DNA of 64,000 bases from CAVXUB01 sp963764805 (GTDB taxonomy: Bacteria; Actinomycetota; Acidimicrobiia; Acidimicrobiales; Bog-793). A program made the translations under genes and the position numbers. Below, piece after piece: positions 51,289 to 60,792 of this stretch. Numbering within the stretch: the first letter of the stretch is position 1; the number at the start of each line of letters is the position of its first letter. Under the pieces are notes generated by a model. The model was not told the origin of the DNA and searched no databases. It was given only the letters and a program-made list of their open reading frames with translations. Location: the NCBI GenBank assembly GCA_963764805.1, contig CAVXUB010000003.1, positions 62,001-126,000 of the forward strand. Direction: 5' to 3'.

Positions 51289-52644
51289 ATGGACGACAAG
51301 CCGAGCGCGATCGGTCCGGAGCTCTTCGGCGGCACCCGTGAGGAGGTTGCAGCAGGCATCAAGGCGCTGTTGCTGGCTCGATCGGTGCCAGAGGCAGAGA
51401 TCGACGCTGCTATCGAGGAGGATCGCCTCGACCTGCTCGTCATCGACCGCCTGATGCTCCCGAGCTCGCAGCTGCACACGCCTGGTCAGGTCTGGGACTC
51501 GGCGGGGATCAAGGAGGAGCTCGCCGAGCGGCTGTGGCGGGCGCTCGGCTTCCCCGACGCGGACGACGACGTGGCCTCGTTCACCGACCAGGACGTGGAG
51601 GCGCTGCGGATCGTCAACGGCCTGGTGGTGCTGGGGCTGGCGTCGGAGGAGACCGCCGTCCAGATGACCCGGGTGATGGGTTCCTCCATGGCCCGGCTGG
51701 CAGAGGCCCTCGTGGCGGCGACCGACGCGGGTGACGTCGACCACCCTCCTGTCTTCCTGACGGCGCCCGACGGCGATCGGCTGGCTTTCGCCCAGGAGCT
51801 CGCCTTCGCCTCGGAGGTCGTTCTCCCGAACATGGAGCGCCTCATCGTCTACTCGTGGCGGCGGCACATCCAGGCGGCGACCCGCCGGCGCGCCACGATG
51901 CTCCGCGACAGGAGCGGTGGCGACACCTCCTTGCCCGAGCTGACGGTCGGCTTCGCCGACATGGTCGGCTTCACCGCCCTCAGCCAGCAGTTGAGCGGGG
52001 TGGAGTTGGCCCGGGTGGTAGATCGTTTCGAGGAGTTGGCGCACGACACGGTCGTCCGGGGCGGGGGACGGGTGGTGAAGATGATCGGCGACGAGGTGAT
52101 GTTCGTCACCGAGCGGCCGCTGGCGGGCGCCGTCATCGCCCTCGACCTCGTCGAGGCCTACGCCGACGACGACCTGTTGTCGGACGTGCGAGCAGGGCTG
52201 GCGACAGGGCCCGTGCTCGCTCGCGACGGCGACTTCTTCGGGTCGGTGGTCAACCGTGCCCACCGGATCGTCAACATCGCCGATGCCGGAAGCGTGCTTG
52301 TCTCGCCGGAGGTCCGCCGAGCCGTCGGCGAGCGGGCAGATCTCGAATGGCAACCCCTCAAGTCGCGCGAGCTGAAGGACCTCGGTCGGATCGACCTGTT
52401 CGCCTTGTCACGCAGAGGTGCGCCCGCCCTCACCGACGAGCGGCGTACCGGCGCCCGCTTCCGGCGCCTCAACGACTTGCGCCACGAGCTGATGTCGCGC
52501 GGCGAGGCCGTCTGGGTCTCAGCCCTCCACCAGTCGAAGGGTGGCGAAGCGCCACGCGTCGAGGGCGACGCTTCCCTCGAACGGCTCGACCGTCCTGCCG
52601 AGCAGGTCGACGACGTGACCCCGGGCAGCCGAACCGGCCAGTGA
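51289..52644 (+). CDS. Class III adenylate/guanylate cyclase
   Basis: 451 residues from ATG 51289, preceded by TAGGGAGGCG. Residues 1-200 resemble the adenylate cyclase regulatory domain (AIKALLLARSVPEAE-type helices). The catalytic domain starts at LTVGFADMVGFTALSQQL (first metal Asp), followed by GGRVVKMIGDEVMFVTE (Lys and second Asp) and GSVVNRAHRIVNIA (transition-state Asn and Arg). Purine specificity cannot be told reliably. The C-terminal 100 residues are Arg-rich and overlap the end of the opposite mannosidase gene by 126 nt. The protein is cytoplasmic. Confidence 0.88.
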   Translation: MDDKPSAIGPELFGGTREEVAAGIKALLLARSVPEAEIDAAIEEDRLDLLVIDRLMLPSSQLHTPGQVWDSAGIKEELAERLWRALGFPDADDDVASFTDQDVEALRIVNGLVVLGLASEETAVQMTRVMGSSMARLAEALVAATDAGDVDHPPVFLTAPDGDRLAFAQELAFASEVVLPNMERLIVYSWRRHIQAATRRRATMLRDRSGGDTSLPELTVGFADMVGFTALSQQLSGVELARVVDRFEELAHDTVVRGGGRVVKMIGDEVMFVTERPLAGAVIALDLVEAYADDDLLSDVRAGLATGPVLARDGDFFGSVVNRAHRIVNIADAGSVLVSPEVRRAVGERADLEWQPLKSRELKDLGRIDLFALSRRGAPALTDERRTGARFRRLNDLRHELMSRGEAVWVSALHQSKGGEAPRVEGDASLERLDRPAEQVDDVTPGSRTGQ

Positions 52645-55263
52645 CACGGCGGCCTCCCCCGCAGTCGGGCTCGGGTTGAACACCCGCACCTCGAGGTGGC
52701 CGGCAGCAGTGCGCCTGACAGCCGACACCTCCGCACCGGTGACCGTGAGGGCTGATCCCTCGTCCTCCCGGTGGCCGCCGCCGAAGGTGGGCACGGCCAC
52801 CAGTGGTGCGAAGGCCTCCTCGGCCAATTCGTAGGGGCTGACGTCGGCGGTGGACAGGCAGTAGCGGACCGTGCGCGGACCTTGCAGCTGCGGGCCTTCC
52901 AGGGAGTCCGTCGGCCCGGCAGGCAGTGGCCTGTTGAGCATCGTCAGACGTGACAGCATGCCGGTCGCCCGCAGCAGGGTGAGGGCGACGGCTCCCGCCT
53001 TGCCAGACGTCGGGTCGATGTCGACGAGCTCGTACTCGAGAAGGCCCTCGTGCAGCACCGTCAACCCTCCCGCCCGCACGAAACGCCTCGAGGGGTAGGT
53101 GGCGAGCGGCCTCTCGCTCGGCCCTCCCTCGGCCTCGAGACCGCGCTCCACGATGGCGAACGCACACTCGGCCTCGGAGTGACCGGCCGGGTGCTCCAGC
53201 GGGAAGTGTGCGCGTAGCCGGTGATCACGTGCCGCGTTGTGAAAGCTCGTCGAGAGGCGGACGAGCTTCTCGGCGGCATGAAGCTCGACCGTGGTGAGGA
53301 CGGTGGTAGGCACCTCGCCCACCCTGGATCGGCTCGACTCCTCGATCCGCTCCGGCCACAGGTATGTCCGGGTGATCTCGACGACGGCTCGGACCGGTCC
53401 CGACTCCTTCACCGTGAGCGTCGTGGATAGGGGGGTATCGACGAGCTCGTCCCGCTCGGGCGGCGAGTAGTTGTACGTGTCGCCATGGTCCCCACCGTCG
53501 ACCAGACGACCCAGACCTGGCACCCCGTCGAGCGAGAAGGTGCCGTCGGCGGCGCTGACCACCACGGCGGTTAGGCCGTTGCCGATCGAGACGTCGCCGC
53601 TGTCCTCCACGGCGACGCTCACCGGGTTCTCGACGATCGCCGGTTGGTACCGCTTCCAGCCGTAGGGCTGTACGTCGTCGATGCGGGCGAGCACCCGCCG
53701 GCTGGCGGTGTGAGCCAGCCGAACGCGGATCCGTCCTTCCGGGCGGAGAGCGATGCGGGCAGCCAGGTCGCGCTTGATCTCGTCGACAGGCAGGTCGTCG
53801 CGGCGCTCGGGCCCGACCTGGACGACGACGTCGAGGACCACGTCGTCCTCGCCGGGCTCTGGCTCCAACTCGGTGATTTCGACACCCGTGACGAAGGCGT
53901 CCTCGGCGATCTGGTATCCCTCGATCTGGCCGAGGATCGCCCGCACCTCCGCCGAGCTGAGGACGAGCTGCAGGTCCATCCCCGAGCGCTCGGAGACGAG
54001 CTGGGTCCCTGCGATCGCCCCCTCACCTGCCAGCAGCAGCTCGACCGTGCCGGACCTCGGGCGCGAGGAGGGGTTGATGGCGAACGTCCCTGGCTGGGCG
54101 AAGCTCTCGCCCAAGGCGTGGAGGGCGCGCTCGGCGACGGCGTCGGCGATCTGGCGGGCCTCGGCGAAGCGGGCGAGCACCGCGCTCACGACCTCGTCGT
54201 GGGAGCAGGCGCAGATCGAGTCGTGCGCCGAATTCCGTATGACCTGCTTCCAGGCGAGGGCGAGGGCCTGGGACGGGTACCTGCCCGGCGGCAGGAAGAG
54301 GGCGGCGAGCGGCTCGGCGCATCGCTCCAGCGCTCGCTCGGTGCGCGCCGCCGCCTGCTTCACGTCGACCCGGTTGGACGCCACTCCCATCAACAGGTTG
54401 GCCCGCGCCCCGGTGCGAAGCTCCCCCTCCCACCTGGGCAGCCCCTGGCGGGAGGCAGCCGCCAGTGCCTCCGCCAGCGACGAGATCCTCACCTCGAAAC
54501 GCTCCTGCAGCCCGTTCGCCTCCTCCACCACCCTCCCGAGCGTCGGCTGCGGCGCCACGTGGTCGTCGCCGTTCATGATCAGGATCGGGCCCTCCAGGAC
54601 GCCGGCGTGCGCCTCCTCGTAGGCGGTTATCCGCCGGAGCAGCTGCTTGGCGTCGCTGCCGATCGAGTTCCCCTCGGAGTAGCCGGTCAGCAGGTATTCG
54701 GCCCTCACCTGCGAGCCGTCGGGTGAGACCCACCAGAAGGCGCTCTTGGAGATAGCCGAGGGCACGCCCCGCCATACGACGGCATCCGACATCCCCGCTT
54801 GGCAGAGGATCTGCGGCATCTGCGCGATGTGGCCGAACATGTCGGGCAGGTAGCCGACCCTCATCGCCCCTCCGAAGGCCGCCGCCCTCTCGATCCCGAG
54901 CTGGAGGTTGCGGACGATCGTCTCGGCGGAGACCAGGAACTCGTCCATCAGGACGTACCAGGGGCCTGTTGTCAGCCTCCCCGCCGCAGCCAGGCGGCGG
55001 ATCCGCTCCTCGTTCTCGGGCCGCAGCTCCAGATAGTCGTCCACAGCGGCCATCTGCCCGTCGAGCAGGAAGCGGGCGAACGCAGGATCGCCCTCCATCA
55101 GGTCGAGGAGGCCGTCGACCGTCTCCACGAGCCGCATCCTGAAGGTCTGGAAGGGCTGGTACCACTCCCGGTCCCAGTGCGTGTGGGGCACGATCGACAC
55201 GAGGCGCCGGGCGGGGCTGTCCTCGCTGACGGTCGCCGATCCCGGTCCGGGCTGCTGAGCCAT
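52519..55263 (-). CDS. GH38 alpha-mannosidase
   Basis: 914 residues. N-terminal catalytic barrel with VPHTHWDREWYQPFQ (Zn His and Asp), DEFLVSAETIVRNL, then YLPDMFGHIAQMPQIL containing the nucleophile region PD-x-FGH, and WRGVPSAISKSAFWW. The middle is a helical bundle (HDSICACSHDEVVSAVL, with the third Zn His), followed by two beta-sandwich domains. It removes alpha-mannose from glycans or glycerate derivatives (MGH-like). No signal peptide is present, so it is probably cytoplasmic. It ends inside the cyclase gene tail. The start ATG 55263 is divergent from rnhB. Confidence 0.9.
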   Translation of the reverse strand: MAQQPGPGSATVSEDSPARRLVSIVPHTHWDREWYQPFQTFRMRLVETVDGLLDLMEGDPAFARFLLDGQMAAVDDYLELRPENEERIRRLAAAGRLTTGPWYVLMDEFLVSAETIVRNLQLGIERAAAFGGAMRVGYLPDMFGHIAQMPQILCQAGMSDAVVWRGVPSAISKSAFWWVSPDGSQVRAEYLLTGYSEGNSIGSDAKQLLRRITAYEEAHAGVLEGPILIMNGDDHVAPQPTLGRVVEEANGLQERFEVRISSLAEALAAASRQGLPRWEGELRTGARANLLMGVASNRVDVKQAAARTERALERCAEPLAALFLPPGRYPSQALALAWKQVIRNSAHDSICACSHDEVVSAVLARFAEARQIADAVAERALHALGESFAQPGTFAINPSSRPRSGTVELLLAGEGAIAGTQLVSERSGMDLQLVLSSAEVRAILGQIEGYQIAEDAFVTGVEITELEPEPGEDDVVLDVVVQVGPERRDDLPVDEIKRDLAARIALRPEGRIRVRLAHTASRRVLARIDDVQPYGWKRYQPAIVENPVSVAVEDSGDVSIGNGLTAVVVSAADGTFSLDGVPGLGRLVDGGDHGDTYNYSPPERDELVDTPLSTTLTVKESGPVRAVVEITRTYLWPERIEESSRSRVGEVPTTVLTTVELHAAEKLVRLSTSFHNAARDHRLRAHFPLEHPAGHSEAECAFAIVERGLEAEGGPSERPLATYPSRRFVRAGGLTVLHEGLLEYELVDIDPTSGKAGAVALTLLRATGMLSRLTMLNRPLPAGPTDSLEGPQLQGPRTVRYCLSTADVSPYELAEEAFAPLVAVPTFGGGHREDEGSALTVTGAEVSAVRRTAAGHLEVRVFNPSPTAGEAAVSLAGSAARGHVVDLLGRTVEPFEGSVALDAWRFATLRLVEG

Positions 55264-55347
55264 GCAGACAGGCTAGGGCGTGCCGTCCGCAGGCAGGTCG
55301 AGCGGCTGTTCCCCAGCGGCACCGGCCGCCGGGCTATCTTCGGCGGC

Positions 55348-56049
55348 GTGGCCGCCCGTTCCCCGGTACCGCACCTCAAGTTCGAGCGGGCCTGGATGGC
55401 CGACGGGCACGCCTTCGTCGTCGGGATCGACGAGGTCGGCCGGGGAGCCCTCAGCGGACCCGTGACCGTCGGGGTGGTGGCGGTCGACGGCGCCGTCCGG
55501 CGGCAGCCGAACGGGCTGCGTGACAGCAAGTTGCTGCTGCCCGAGGAGCGAGAGGCGCTGGCGCCGAAGATCAGGCGCTGGGCCCTCGCCCACGGCGTCG
55601 GGCACGGCACGCCGGAGGAGATCGACGGCTTCGGGATCCTCGTGGCGCTACGGCTGGCAGGGGAGCGGGCGCTTGCCGCCGCCGGACTGCGACCGGCCGT
55701 CGCCATCCTCGACGGCAACTACGACTGGCTGACCCGCCCGCCGAGGCCCCTCGTGGCGGATTCCCCGCCGATGGAGGGCAGGGTCCAGTTGCTGATCAAG
55801 GGCGACATGAAGTGCTCGTCGGTCGCTGCAGCGAGCATCCTCGCGAAGGTGGCGCGAGACCAGCTGATGCGCGAGATGAGCGTCACGTTCCCGGACTACC
55901 TCTGGCACGAGAACAAGGGCTACGCCACCCCCACGCACATGGATGCGTTGCGGCGCGTCGGACCGTGCACCTACCACCGCCGCTCGTGGAACCTGCCGCT
56001 CAGCGGAGAGGAGATGGCCGAAGCTGAGCTGGAGATGGCTGCCGGCTGA
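55348..56049 (+). CDS. rnhB: Ribonuclease HII
   Basis: 233 residues from GTG 55348. The active-site motif GIDEVGRGALSGP supplies the first Asp and Glu, and LRDSKLLLPEE and GDMKCSSVAAASILAKVARD with HENKGYATPTHMDAL complete the type 2 RNase H signature. The first 25 residues (SPVPHLKFERAW) are a short extension. It cuts RNA of RNA-DNA hybrids and single ribonucleotides in DNA. It is monocistronic and divergent from the mannosidase gene. The insert of about 15 residues around DGNYDWLTRPPRPLV is longer than in E. coli. Confidence 0.93.
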   Translation: MAARSPVPHLKFERAWMADGHAFVVGIDEVGRGALSGPVTVGVVAVDGAVRRQPNGLRDSKLLLPEEREALAPKIRRWALAHGVGHGTPEEIDGFGILVALRLAGERALAAAGLRPAVAILDGNYDWLTRPPRPLVADSPPMEGRVQLLIKGDMKCSSVAAASILAKVARDQLMREMSVTFPDYLWHENKGYATPTHMDALRRVGPCTYHRRSWNLPLSGEEMAEAELEMAAG

Positions 56050-56067
56050 TCCCTGGCCAGCTGGGAC

Positions 56068-57279
56068 CTAGCGGTCCTTCGGGAGTCCGAGCACGCGCTC
56101 GGCGATGATGTTGCGCATGATCTCGTCGGATCCGCCGGCGATGCGCATTCCCGGTACGCCGAGGACCAGTCTCGACCAGGAGTAGGTGCCCCACTCTCCC
56201 GTATCGGCGATGAGGCGGGGACCGAGTACGGCGGCGGCGGTCTCGGAGATGCGGCTCAGGTTCTGGGTCAAGGAGAGCTTCGCGATCGAGAGCTCCGGGC
56301 CAGGCAGCTGGCCGCTCTTGATCTTCGCCAGCGCCCGGTCGTTCGTGTAGCGGGCTACCTGGAGGTGGATGTAGAGGTCGGCGATGCGTTGGCGGAACAT
56401 GGGGTCTTCGGCGAGACCCAGGTGGCGCGCCATGTCGGTGAGGCGCTTCAGGCTGCTCGCCCCGCTGGCGACCCCCCCGCCACCGCCACCGATTGCGGCC
56501 CTCTCGTTCATGAGCGTCGTCAGCGCAACCGTCCAACCCTTATCCACCTCGCCCAGCAGGTGGTCGGCCGGCACCCGCACGTCGTCGAAGAAGACCTCGT
56601 TGAACGACGTGCCACCGGTCATCTGGCGAAGCGGGCGCACCTCGACCCCTCGGGCCCGCATGTCGACGATGAAGCCGGTGAGCCCGCGGTGCTTCTCGAC
56701 GTCCGGATTGGTGCGGCAGATGATCTCGCCGATGTCCGAGTACTGAGCACCCGACGTCCAGACCTTCTGGCCCGTGATCCGCCACTCGTCCCCGTCGCGG
56801 ATGGCCCTGGTCTGCAGGCTGGCGAGGTCGGAGCCTGCCTCTGGCTCGCTGAATAGCTGGCAGGCGATGATGTCGCCCCGGTAGAGCGGTCTCAGATAAC
56901 GCTCACGAGCGGGCTCCGTGGCGTGGGCGAGGATCGTGGGTGCGATCATCCCGAGACCGATCCCGCGGCAGGCCTGCGAGGGAGTGGCGAACGTGGCCTC
57001 GAGCGCCGAATAGATGCGCTGGAAGGAGGACGGCAGCTCGCGGCCGCCGTAACGGGCCGGGCCGGTGATCCAACCGAAGCCGGCGTCGAAGGCCTTCGCC
57101 GCCCAGGCCTTCGCCTCGCGCACTTCCACCAGTTCCTGCTCGGCTGACTTCTCGGGCAGGATCGAGACGTCGTCGGAGCCCTCGCCGAAGATTGCTCTCT
57201 CGGCGGCCCTCGGCTCGGCGTTCGCCTCCAGGAAGGCCACGGCCTCCGCCGCAAAACTCTCCTCGGTCACCGTGGCCAT
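56068..57279 (-). CDS. Acyl-CoA dehydrogenase
   Basis: 403 residues. Flavin-dependent family with QLFSEPEAGSDLASLQTRA, WRITGQKVWTSGAQYSDIGE, FNEVFFDDVRVPADHLLGEV and C-terminal MRIAGGSDEIMRNIIAERVL. The catalytic Glu expected at the ..GGSxE.. position is likely the Glu in GGSDEIM. The chain is cytoplasmic and probably oxidises a medium-size or steroid-type acyl-CoA, since this subgroup is abundant in actinobacteria. An Ala/Gly run (GGGGGGVASGAS) near residue 265 is unusual. It is convergent with rnhB, 19 nt apart. Confidence 0.92.
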   Translation of the reverse strand: MATVTEESFAAEAVAFLEANAEPRAAERAIFGEGSDDVSILPEKSAEQELVEVREAKAWAAKAFDAGFGWITGPARYGGRELPSSFQRIYSALEATFATPSQACRGIGLGMIAPTILAHATEPARERYLRPLYRGDIIACQLFSEPEAGSDLASLQTRAIRDGDEWRITGQKVWTSGAQYSDIGEIICRTNPDVEKHRGLTGFIVDMRARGVEVRPLRQMTGGTSFNEVFFDDVRVPADHLLGEVDKGWTVALTTLMNERAAIGGGGGGVASGASSLKRLTDMARHLGLAEDPMFRQRIADLYIHLQVARYTNDRALAKIKSGQLPGPELSIAKLSLTQNLSRISETAAAVLGPRLIADTGEWGTYSWSRLVLGVPGMRIAGGSDEIMRNIIAERVLGLPKDR

Positions 57280-57396
57280 CGTCCCTCACCCTCCACCCGT
57301 CGCAATGGAGGCACTGTATCGGGGGTCATCTGGGTACTCTCAAGCGAGGAACCAGACACTCCGACAGGCGACCGAGATGGCTAATACGAGCGGCTC

Positions 57397-58338
57397 ATGA
57401 TTGCAGTCCTGCTGGCCCTGTGCGCCGGGATGTCCAACGCGCTCGCGACGATCCTCGAACGGATCGGTATCGAGACTTCGGATGCCAAGACGACGCGGGG
57501 CCTGATGTCGAGCATCATGCAGCGGCCGGTGTGGTTCGCCGGATTGGGGTTCATGACGGCGAGTTTCGTGCTGCAGGCGGTCGCGCTCGGGTTCGGTGCG
57601 CTGTCTGTCGTGCAGCCGATCCAGGTGACCGAGCTGATCTTCCTGCTCGGCATCTTCGCCTTCTGGTTCCGGCGCCAGCTCGGCTGGAAGGAGTGGGCCG
57701 GCGCACTCCTGACTGCGGTCGGCCTCGGGGTCTTCCTGGCCGTCAGCGCGCCCACCGGCGGTAACGGGAAGCCCGGGTGGGCGCTCTGGAGCCTCGTGCT
57801 GATCGCCTCTGCCGGCGGCGTCGTGCTCGCCTGCCTGCTCGGCGCGAAGGGGCACCGCTACTGGCGGGCGGCGTGGTACGGGGTTGCAGGCGGGCTGGCG
57901 TTCGCCATGACGGCGGCATTCATGAAGGTCTCCGCCTCCTACGCCGAGACCGGCGGCCTGAGCAACATCTACAAGCACTGGCAGCTGTATGCCGTAGCCG
58001 GCGCCGGTCTCGTTGGACTGGTGATAAGCCAGCGGGCGCTGCAGGCGGGGCCTGTGGCGGCGTCGCAGACGGCGGTGCTGATCGTCAATCCGGTGGCCAG
58101 CATCCTGATCGGCGCCCTGCTGTTCGGCGATCGGCTGCAGACCAGCCGCGGCCGCGAGGCCATCGACGTGCTGGCTCTCGTAGTGATGTCAGCGGGGCTC
58201 TTCCTGCTCAGCCACTCGCCCCTGATCGTCGCCGGGGCCGGGGAGGAGCACCTGTCGGCCGGCCGGCCGCCGAAGGCGGGTGCGTCGCCGGGCGTTCGTG
58301 TGGACGCCGAGGAGATGGCGGAGGGGGTCGAGGTCTGA
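57397..58338 (+). CDS. EamA/DMT superfamily transporter
   Basis: 313 residues with nine or ten hydrophobic segments: AVLLALCAGMSNALATILE, WFAGLGFMTASFVLQAVALG, LGWKEWAGALLTAVGLGVFL, WSLVLIASAGGVVLACLLGA and VDVLALVVMSAGLFLLSHS-type helices, in a drug/metabolite-transporter layout. QPIQVTELIFLLGIFAFWF follows the pattern of the first EamA repeat, and SQTAVLIVNPVASILIGALL that of the second. The C-terminal 40 residues are hydrophilic. The substrate is unknown. A strong palindrome 111 nt after the stop separates it from the convergent ABC genes. Confidence 0.85.
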   Translation: MIAVLLALCAGMSNALATILERIGIETSDAKTTRGLMSSIMQRPVWFAGLGFMTASFVLQAVALGFGALSVVQPIQVTELIFLLGIFAFWFRRQLGWKEWAGALLTAVGLGVFLAVSAPTGGNGKPGWALWSLVLIASAGGVVLACLLGAKGHRYWRAAWYGVAGGLAFAMTAAFMKVSASYAETGGLSNIYKHWQLYAVAGAGLVGLVISQRALQAGPVAASQTAVLIVNPVASILIGALLFGDRLQTSRGREAIDVLALVVMSAGLFLLSHSPLIVAGAGEEHLSAGRPPKAGASPGVRVDAEEMAEGVEV

Positions 58339-58448
58339 TTTCTTGCGCGGCTCGGGGTCGGGCGGGATGCGGGCGCTGGTCGGGAGCGCCCGCGGTGGCG
58401 GCCGGTCAGAAGGGCGTCGGCTCGGGAGCTGGGCGTCGAATCGGGAGC

Positions 58449-58490
58449 TGGGTACCGTTTTAGGACAGCGGTGTCCTAAGAAAGTACCCA
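58449..58490. terminator. 42-bp palindrome between convergent genes
   Basis: Outer arms TGGGTAC (58449-58455) and GTACCCA (58484-58490), inner arms TTAGGACA (58460-58467) and TGTCCTAA (58472-58479), loop GCGG. The 4-nt spacers between outer and inner arms are unequal in sequence only (CGTT versus GAAA). It lies between the ends of the EamA gene and the ABC permease gene, so a bidirectional terminator is natural, but it may equally be a dispersed REP-type element. Confidence 0.6.
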
Positions 58491-58508
58491 GTAGCGAGGG
58501 GGCGAGGG

Positions 58509-59306
58509 TCAGCTGGGCTTCGTGCGGCTGCGTAGAGCCACGAGAGCGAGGGTCATGCTGATTCCGAACACGCATGCGACCGAGACCATGCAGGGCCCGA
58601 TCTGGCCGGGCTGCCAGCCCCCGGACTCCAGCGAGCGCAGGCCCGCCAGCACGTAGGTGACAGGGTTGTAGTTGGCGATCGTCGACATCCACCCGGTCAT
58701 CGCCAGCTGCGGCACGAAAGCCGTGGAGAGGAAGGCGAAGGGGAAGAAGAGCACGAACGCACCCGTGACGGCGGCAGGGTTTCCTGTGGCCAGAGCGACC
58801 GCATAGAGGAAGCCCGTGAACGCCAGGCCCCAGAGGGCGGAGATGGCGATGAAGACGAGCACCCCCGCCGCTCCCGTGGCGAAGCTCACCCCCACGAGGA
58901 ACCCCATCACGAGCACCGGGACCGTGAGAGCCGCGACGAGCAGGAAGTCGGCGACCATCAGCCCGAGCAGCAGCGCGAGGCGAGGGACCGGTGTCATCAT
59001 CAGCCGGTCGAAGTAGCCGCACTGGATGTCGTTGACGAGCACGGAGGCCCGAGAGACGCCCGTGACGGCGAAGATGATCGCCCCCGGCAGCAGGAAGGCC
59101 TTGAAGTTGAAGGCGGTGTACTGGGAGGCGACCTTCTGCAGCTCGCCGAGGTTGATCGCGTAGAAGAAGACAGGAACGACTATCGCCGGCAGCACCGACT
59201 CCGGCTCACGGGGTAAGCGCCGTACGGCACGGCTTGCCACGGTGAACAGGTGGCGGCCGAAGCCGACCCGCCGTCCGAGGATGGGAAGCGCCGCCGCCGT
59301 GGTCAT
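58509..59306 (-). CDS. ABC-2 type transport permease (DrrB-like)
   Basis: 265 residues with six membrane segments: PAIVVPVFFYAINLGEL, AFLLPGAIIFAVTGVSRAS, LALLLGLMVADFLLVAALTV, GVLVFIAISALWGLAFTGFL, FVLFFPFAFLSTAFVPQLA and the C-terminal VACVFGISMTLALVAL. FDRLMMTPVPRLALLLG and STAFVPQLAMTGWMSTIANY are typical of daunorubicin-type permeases. It partners the ATPase gene upstream, with a 4-nt overlap (59303-59306). It probably exports a hydrophobic drug or lipid. Confidence 0.9.
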   Translation of the reverse strand: MTTAAALPILGRRVGFGRHLFTVASRAVRRLPREPESVLPAIVVPVFFYAINLGELQKVASQYTAFNFKAFLLPGAIIFAVTGVSRASVLVNDIQCGYFDRLMMTPVPRLALLLGLMVADFLLVAALTVPVLVMGFLVGVSFATGAAGVLVFIAISALWGLAFTGFLYAVALATGNPAAVTGAFVLFFPFAFLSTAFVPQLAMTGWMSTIANYNPVTYVLAGLRSLESGGWQPGQIGPCMVSVACVFGISMTLALVALRSRTKPS

Positions 59307-60331
59307 GCTGTGGGCTCCAACGTCTCCGAGCGAACCTCGTCGTCGAGGACGGCCGGCCCCGGCGTGTGCACCGCATGGCTGCCGGTGAGGGCCATGAAGA
59401 CGTCGTCGAGGGTTGGCTGACGGAGGGTCACCGAATGGACCTCGGTACCGGCCGTCTCGAGGGCGAGCGCGATCGGGCTCACGAGCCGTGCTCCGTCCCT
59501 GCCCCGGATGGTGAGGAGGCCGTCTGCGTAGGCGACCGAGGCGACGCCGGCCAACGCGGCGAGCTTGGCCCGCACCTCCTGCTCGAGGACCCTGCCCGCT
59601 ACGAACGTGCCGCTCGGGTCGACCTGGCCGAGGTGGACCTCGATGATGTCATCCGAAACAGACCGCTTCAGCGAAGCGGGCGTGCCCTCTCTCACCAGCT
59701 GCCCGTTGGCGATGATCCCGACCCGCCGGGCGAGGGCGTCCGCTTCCTCGAGGTACTGCGTCGTGAGGAAGATCGTCATGCCGAGCTCGTCGTTCAAGCG
59801 CCTGACCTCCTCCCACACCGCCACACGGCTGTGCGGGTCGAGCCCCGTCGTCGGCTCGTCGAGGAAGAGGACCGCCGGATTGTGCATGAGGGCCGCGGCA
59901 AGGTCGAGGCGACGGCGCATCCCACCGGAATAGGTGGCAATGCGGCGATCGATCGCCGTCCCGATGTCGACGAGACGCAACACCTCGGCCATCCGCTGGT
60001 CGATCTCGTGGCGGTGCAGGCCGAACAGGCGGCCTTGGAGCCGGAGCAGCTCGCGTCCCGTTTGCTTGGCGTCGAGCGCTGCTTCCTGAAGCGCCACACC
60101 GATGGCCAGTCGCACGGCTTGCGCCTCCTTGACTACGTCGCGGCCTGCAATGCGAGCCGTTCCCGAAGTCGGCCGGAGAAGCGTGCATAGGATCCGCACG
60201 AACGTCGACTTGCCGGCGCCGTTGGGACCGAGGAAGCCGTAGATCTCGCCCGGCGGTACGCAGATGCTGACTCCCGCCAGCGCCTCCACCGCCTTGAAGC
60301 GCCGCCGGAGACCGACAGTCTCGATCGCCAT
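59303..60331 (-). CDS. ABC transporter ATPase (DrrA-like)
   Basis: 342 residues from ATG 60331, preceded by GAGGAACGG. A longer frame begins at GTG 60364. Walker A LGPNGAGKSTFVRIL, signature YSGGMRRRLDLAAAL, Walker B VLFLDEPTTGLDPHSRVAVW and the switch region IFLTTQYLEEADALA are present. A C-terminal regulatory domain of about 100 residues (VHSVTLRQPTLDDVFMALTG) is characteristic of DrrA-type exporters. With the DrrB-like permease it forms an export pair, and multidrug or lipid export is inferred from family. Confidence 0.92.
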   Translation of the reverse strand: MAIETVGLRRRFKAVEALAGVSICVPPGEIYGFLGPNGAGKSTFVRILCTLLRPTSGTARIAGRDVVKEAQAVRLAIGVALQEAALDAKQTGRELLRLQGRLFGLHRHEIDQRMAEVLRLVDIGTAIDRRIATYSGGMRRRLDLAAALMHNPAVLFLDEPTTGLDPHSRVAVWEEVRRLNDELGMTIFLTTQYLEEADALARRVGIIANGQLVREGTPASLKRSVSDDIIEVHLGQVDPSGTFVAGRVLEQEVRAKLAALAGVASVAYADGLLTIRGRDGARLVSPIALALETAGTEVHSVTLRQPTLDDVFMALTGSHAVHTPGPAVLDDEVRSETLEPTA

Positions 60332-60510
60332 CGAACCGTTCCTCACGGTCGCCACGAATGCCACGCTAGTGCAACCGCCGAGGCCCTGAGCAGGGAAGAT
60401 CGTGTGGTAATCGTGACCGACGGGGCGCTGTCGTAGTACGCGCCGGCTCAGGCAGACCTGCGCGAGACTGGATCCGCCGCGATCATGACCGGCAGGTCAC
60501 GCTGCGGCGA

Positions 60511-60586
60511 GGGCGCTTAGCTCAGGTGGTAGAGCAGCTCGCTTACAACGAGCCGGTCGGCGGTTCGAGTCCGTCAGCGCCCACCA
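60511..60586 (+). tRNA. tRNA-Val (anticodon UAC)
   Basis: Acceptor strands GGGCGCT/AGCGCCC pair fully. D arm AGCTCAGGTGGTAGAGC, anticodon stem GCTCG/CGAGC with loop CTTACAA (anticodon TAC), T arm GGCGG-TTCGAGT-CCGTC with one G:T pair. A 3' CCA follows the discriminator A in the DNA. Its 3' 43 nt are repeated at 63406-63448. Confidence 0.96.
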
Positions 60587-60792
60587 TCCGCCATCTACCC
60601 GATGACGATCCCCAGGATGAGAAAGAAAACCGTGCCTCCCGGGCGGCGGCAGGCAGGAATCAGCGCGAGTTGGGATGCACTGCGAGATGACGATGCCGGG
60701 TCGGCCGACTCCCCTCCCCGGTGACCACCGCCCGGCCGCGACGCGCGAGGCCAGGCGAGCCGCGGTGCCCGCGCTCCGTGGGGTTGGGCGGG

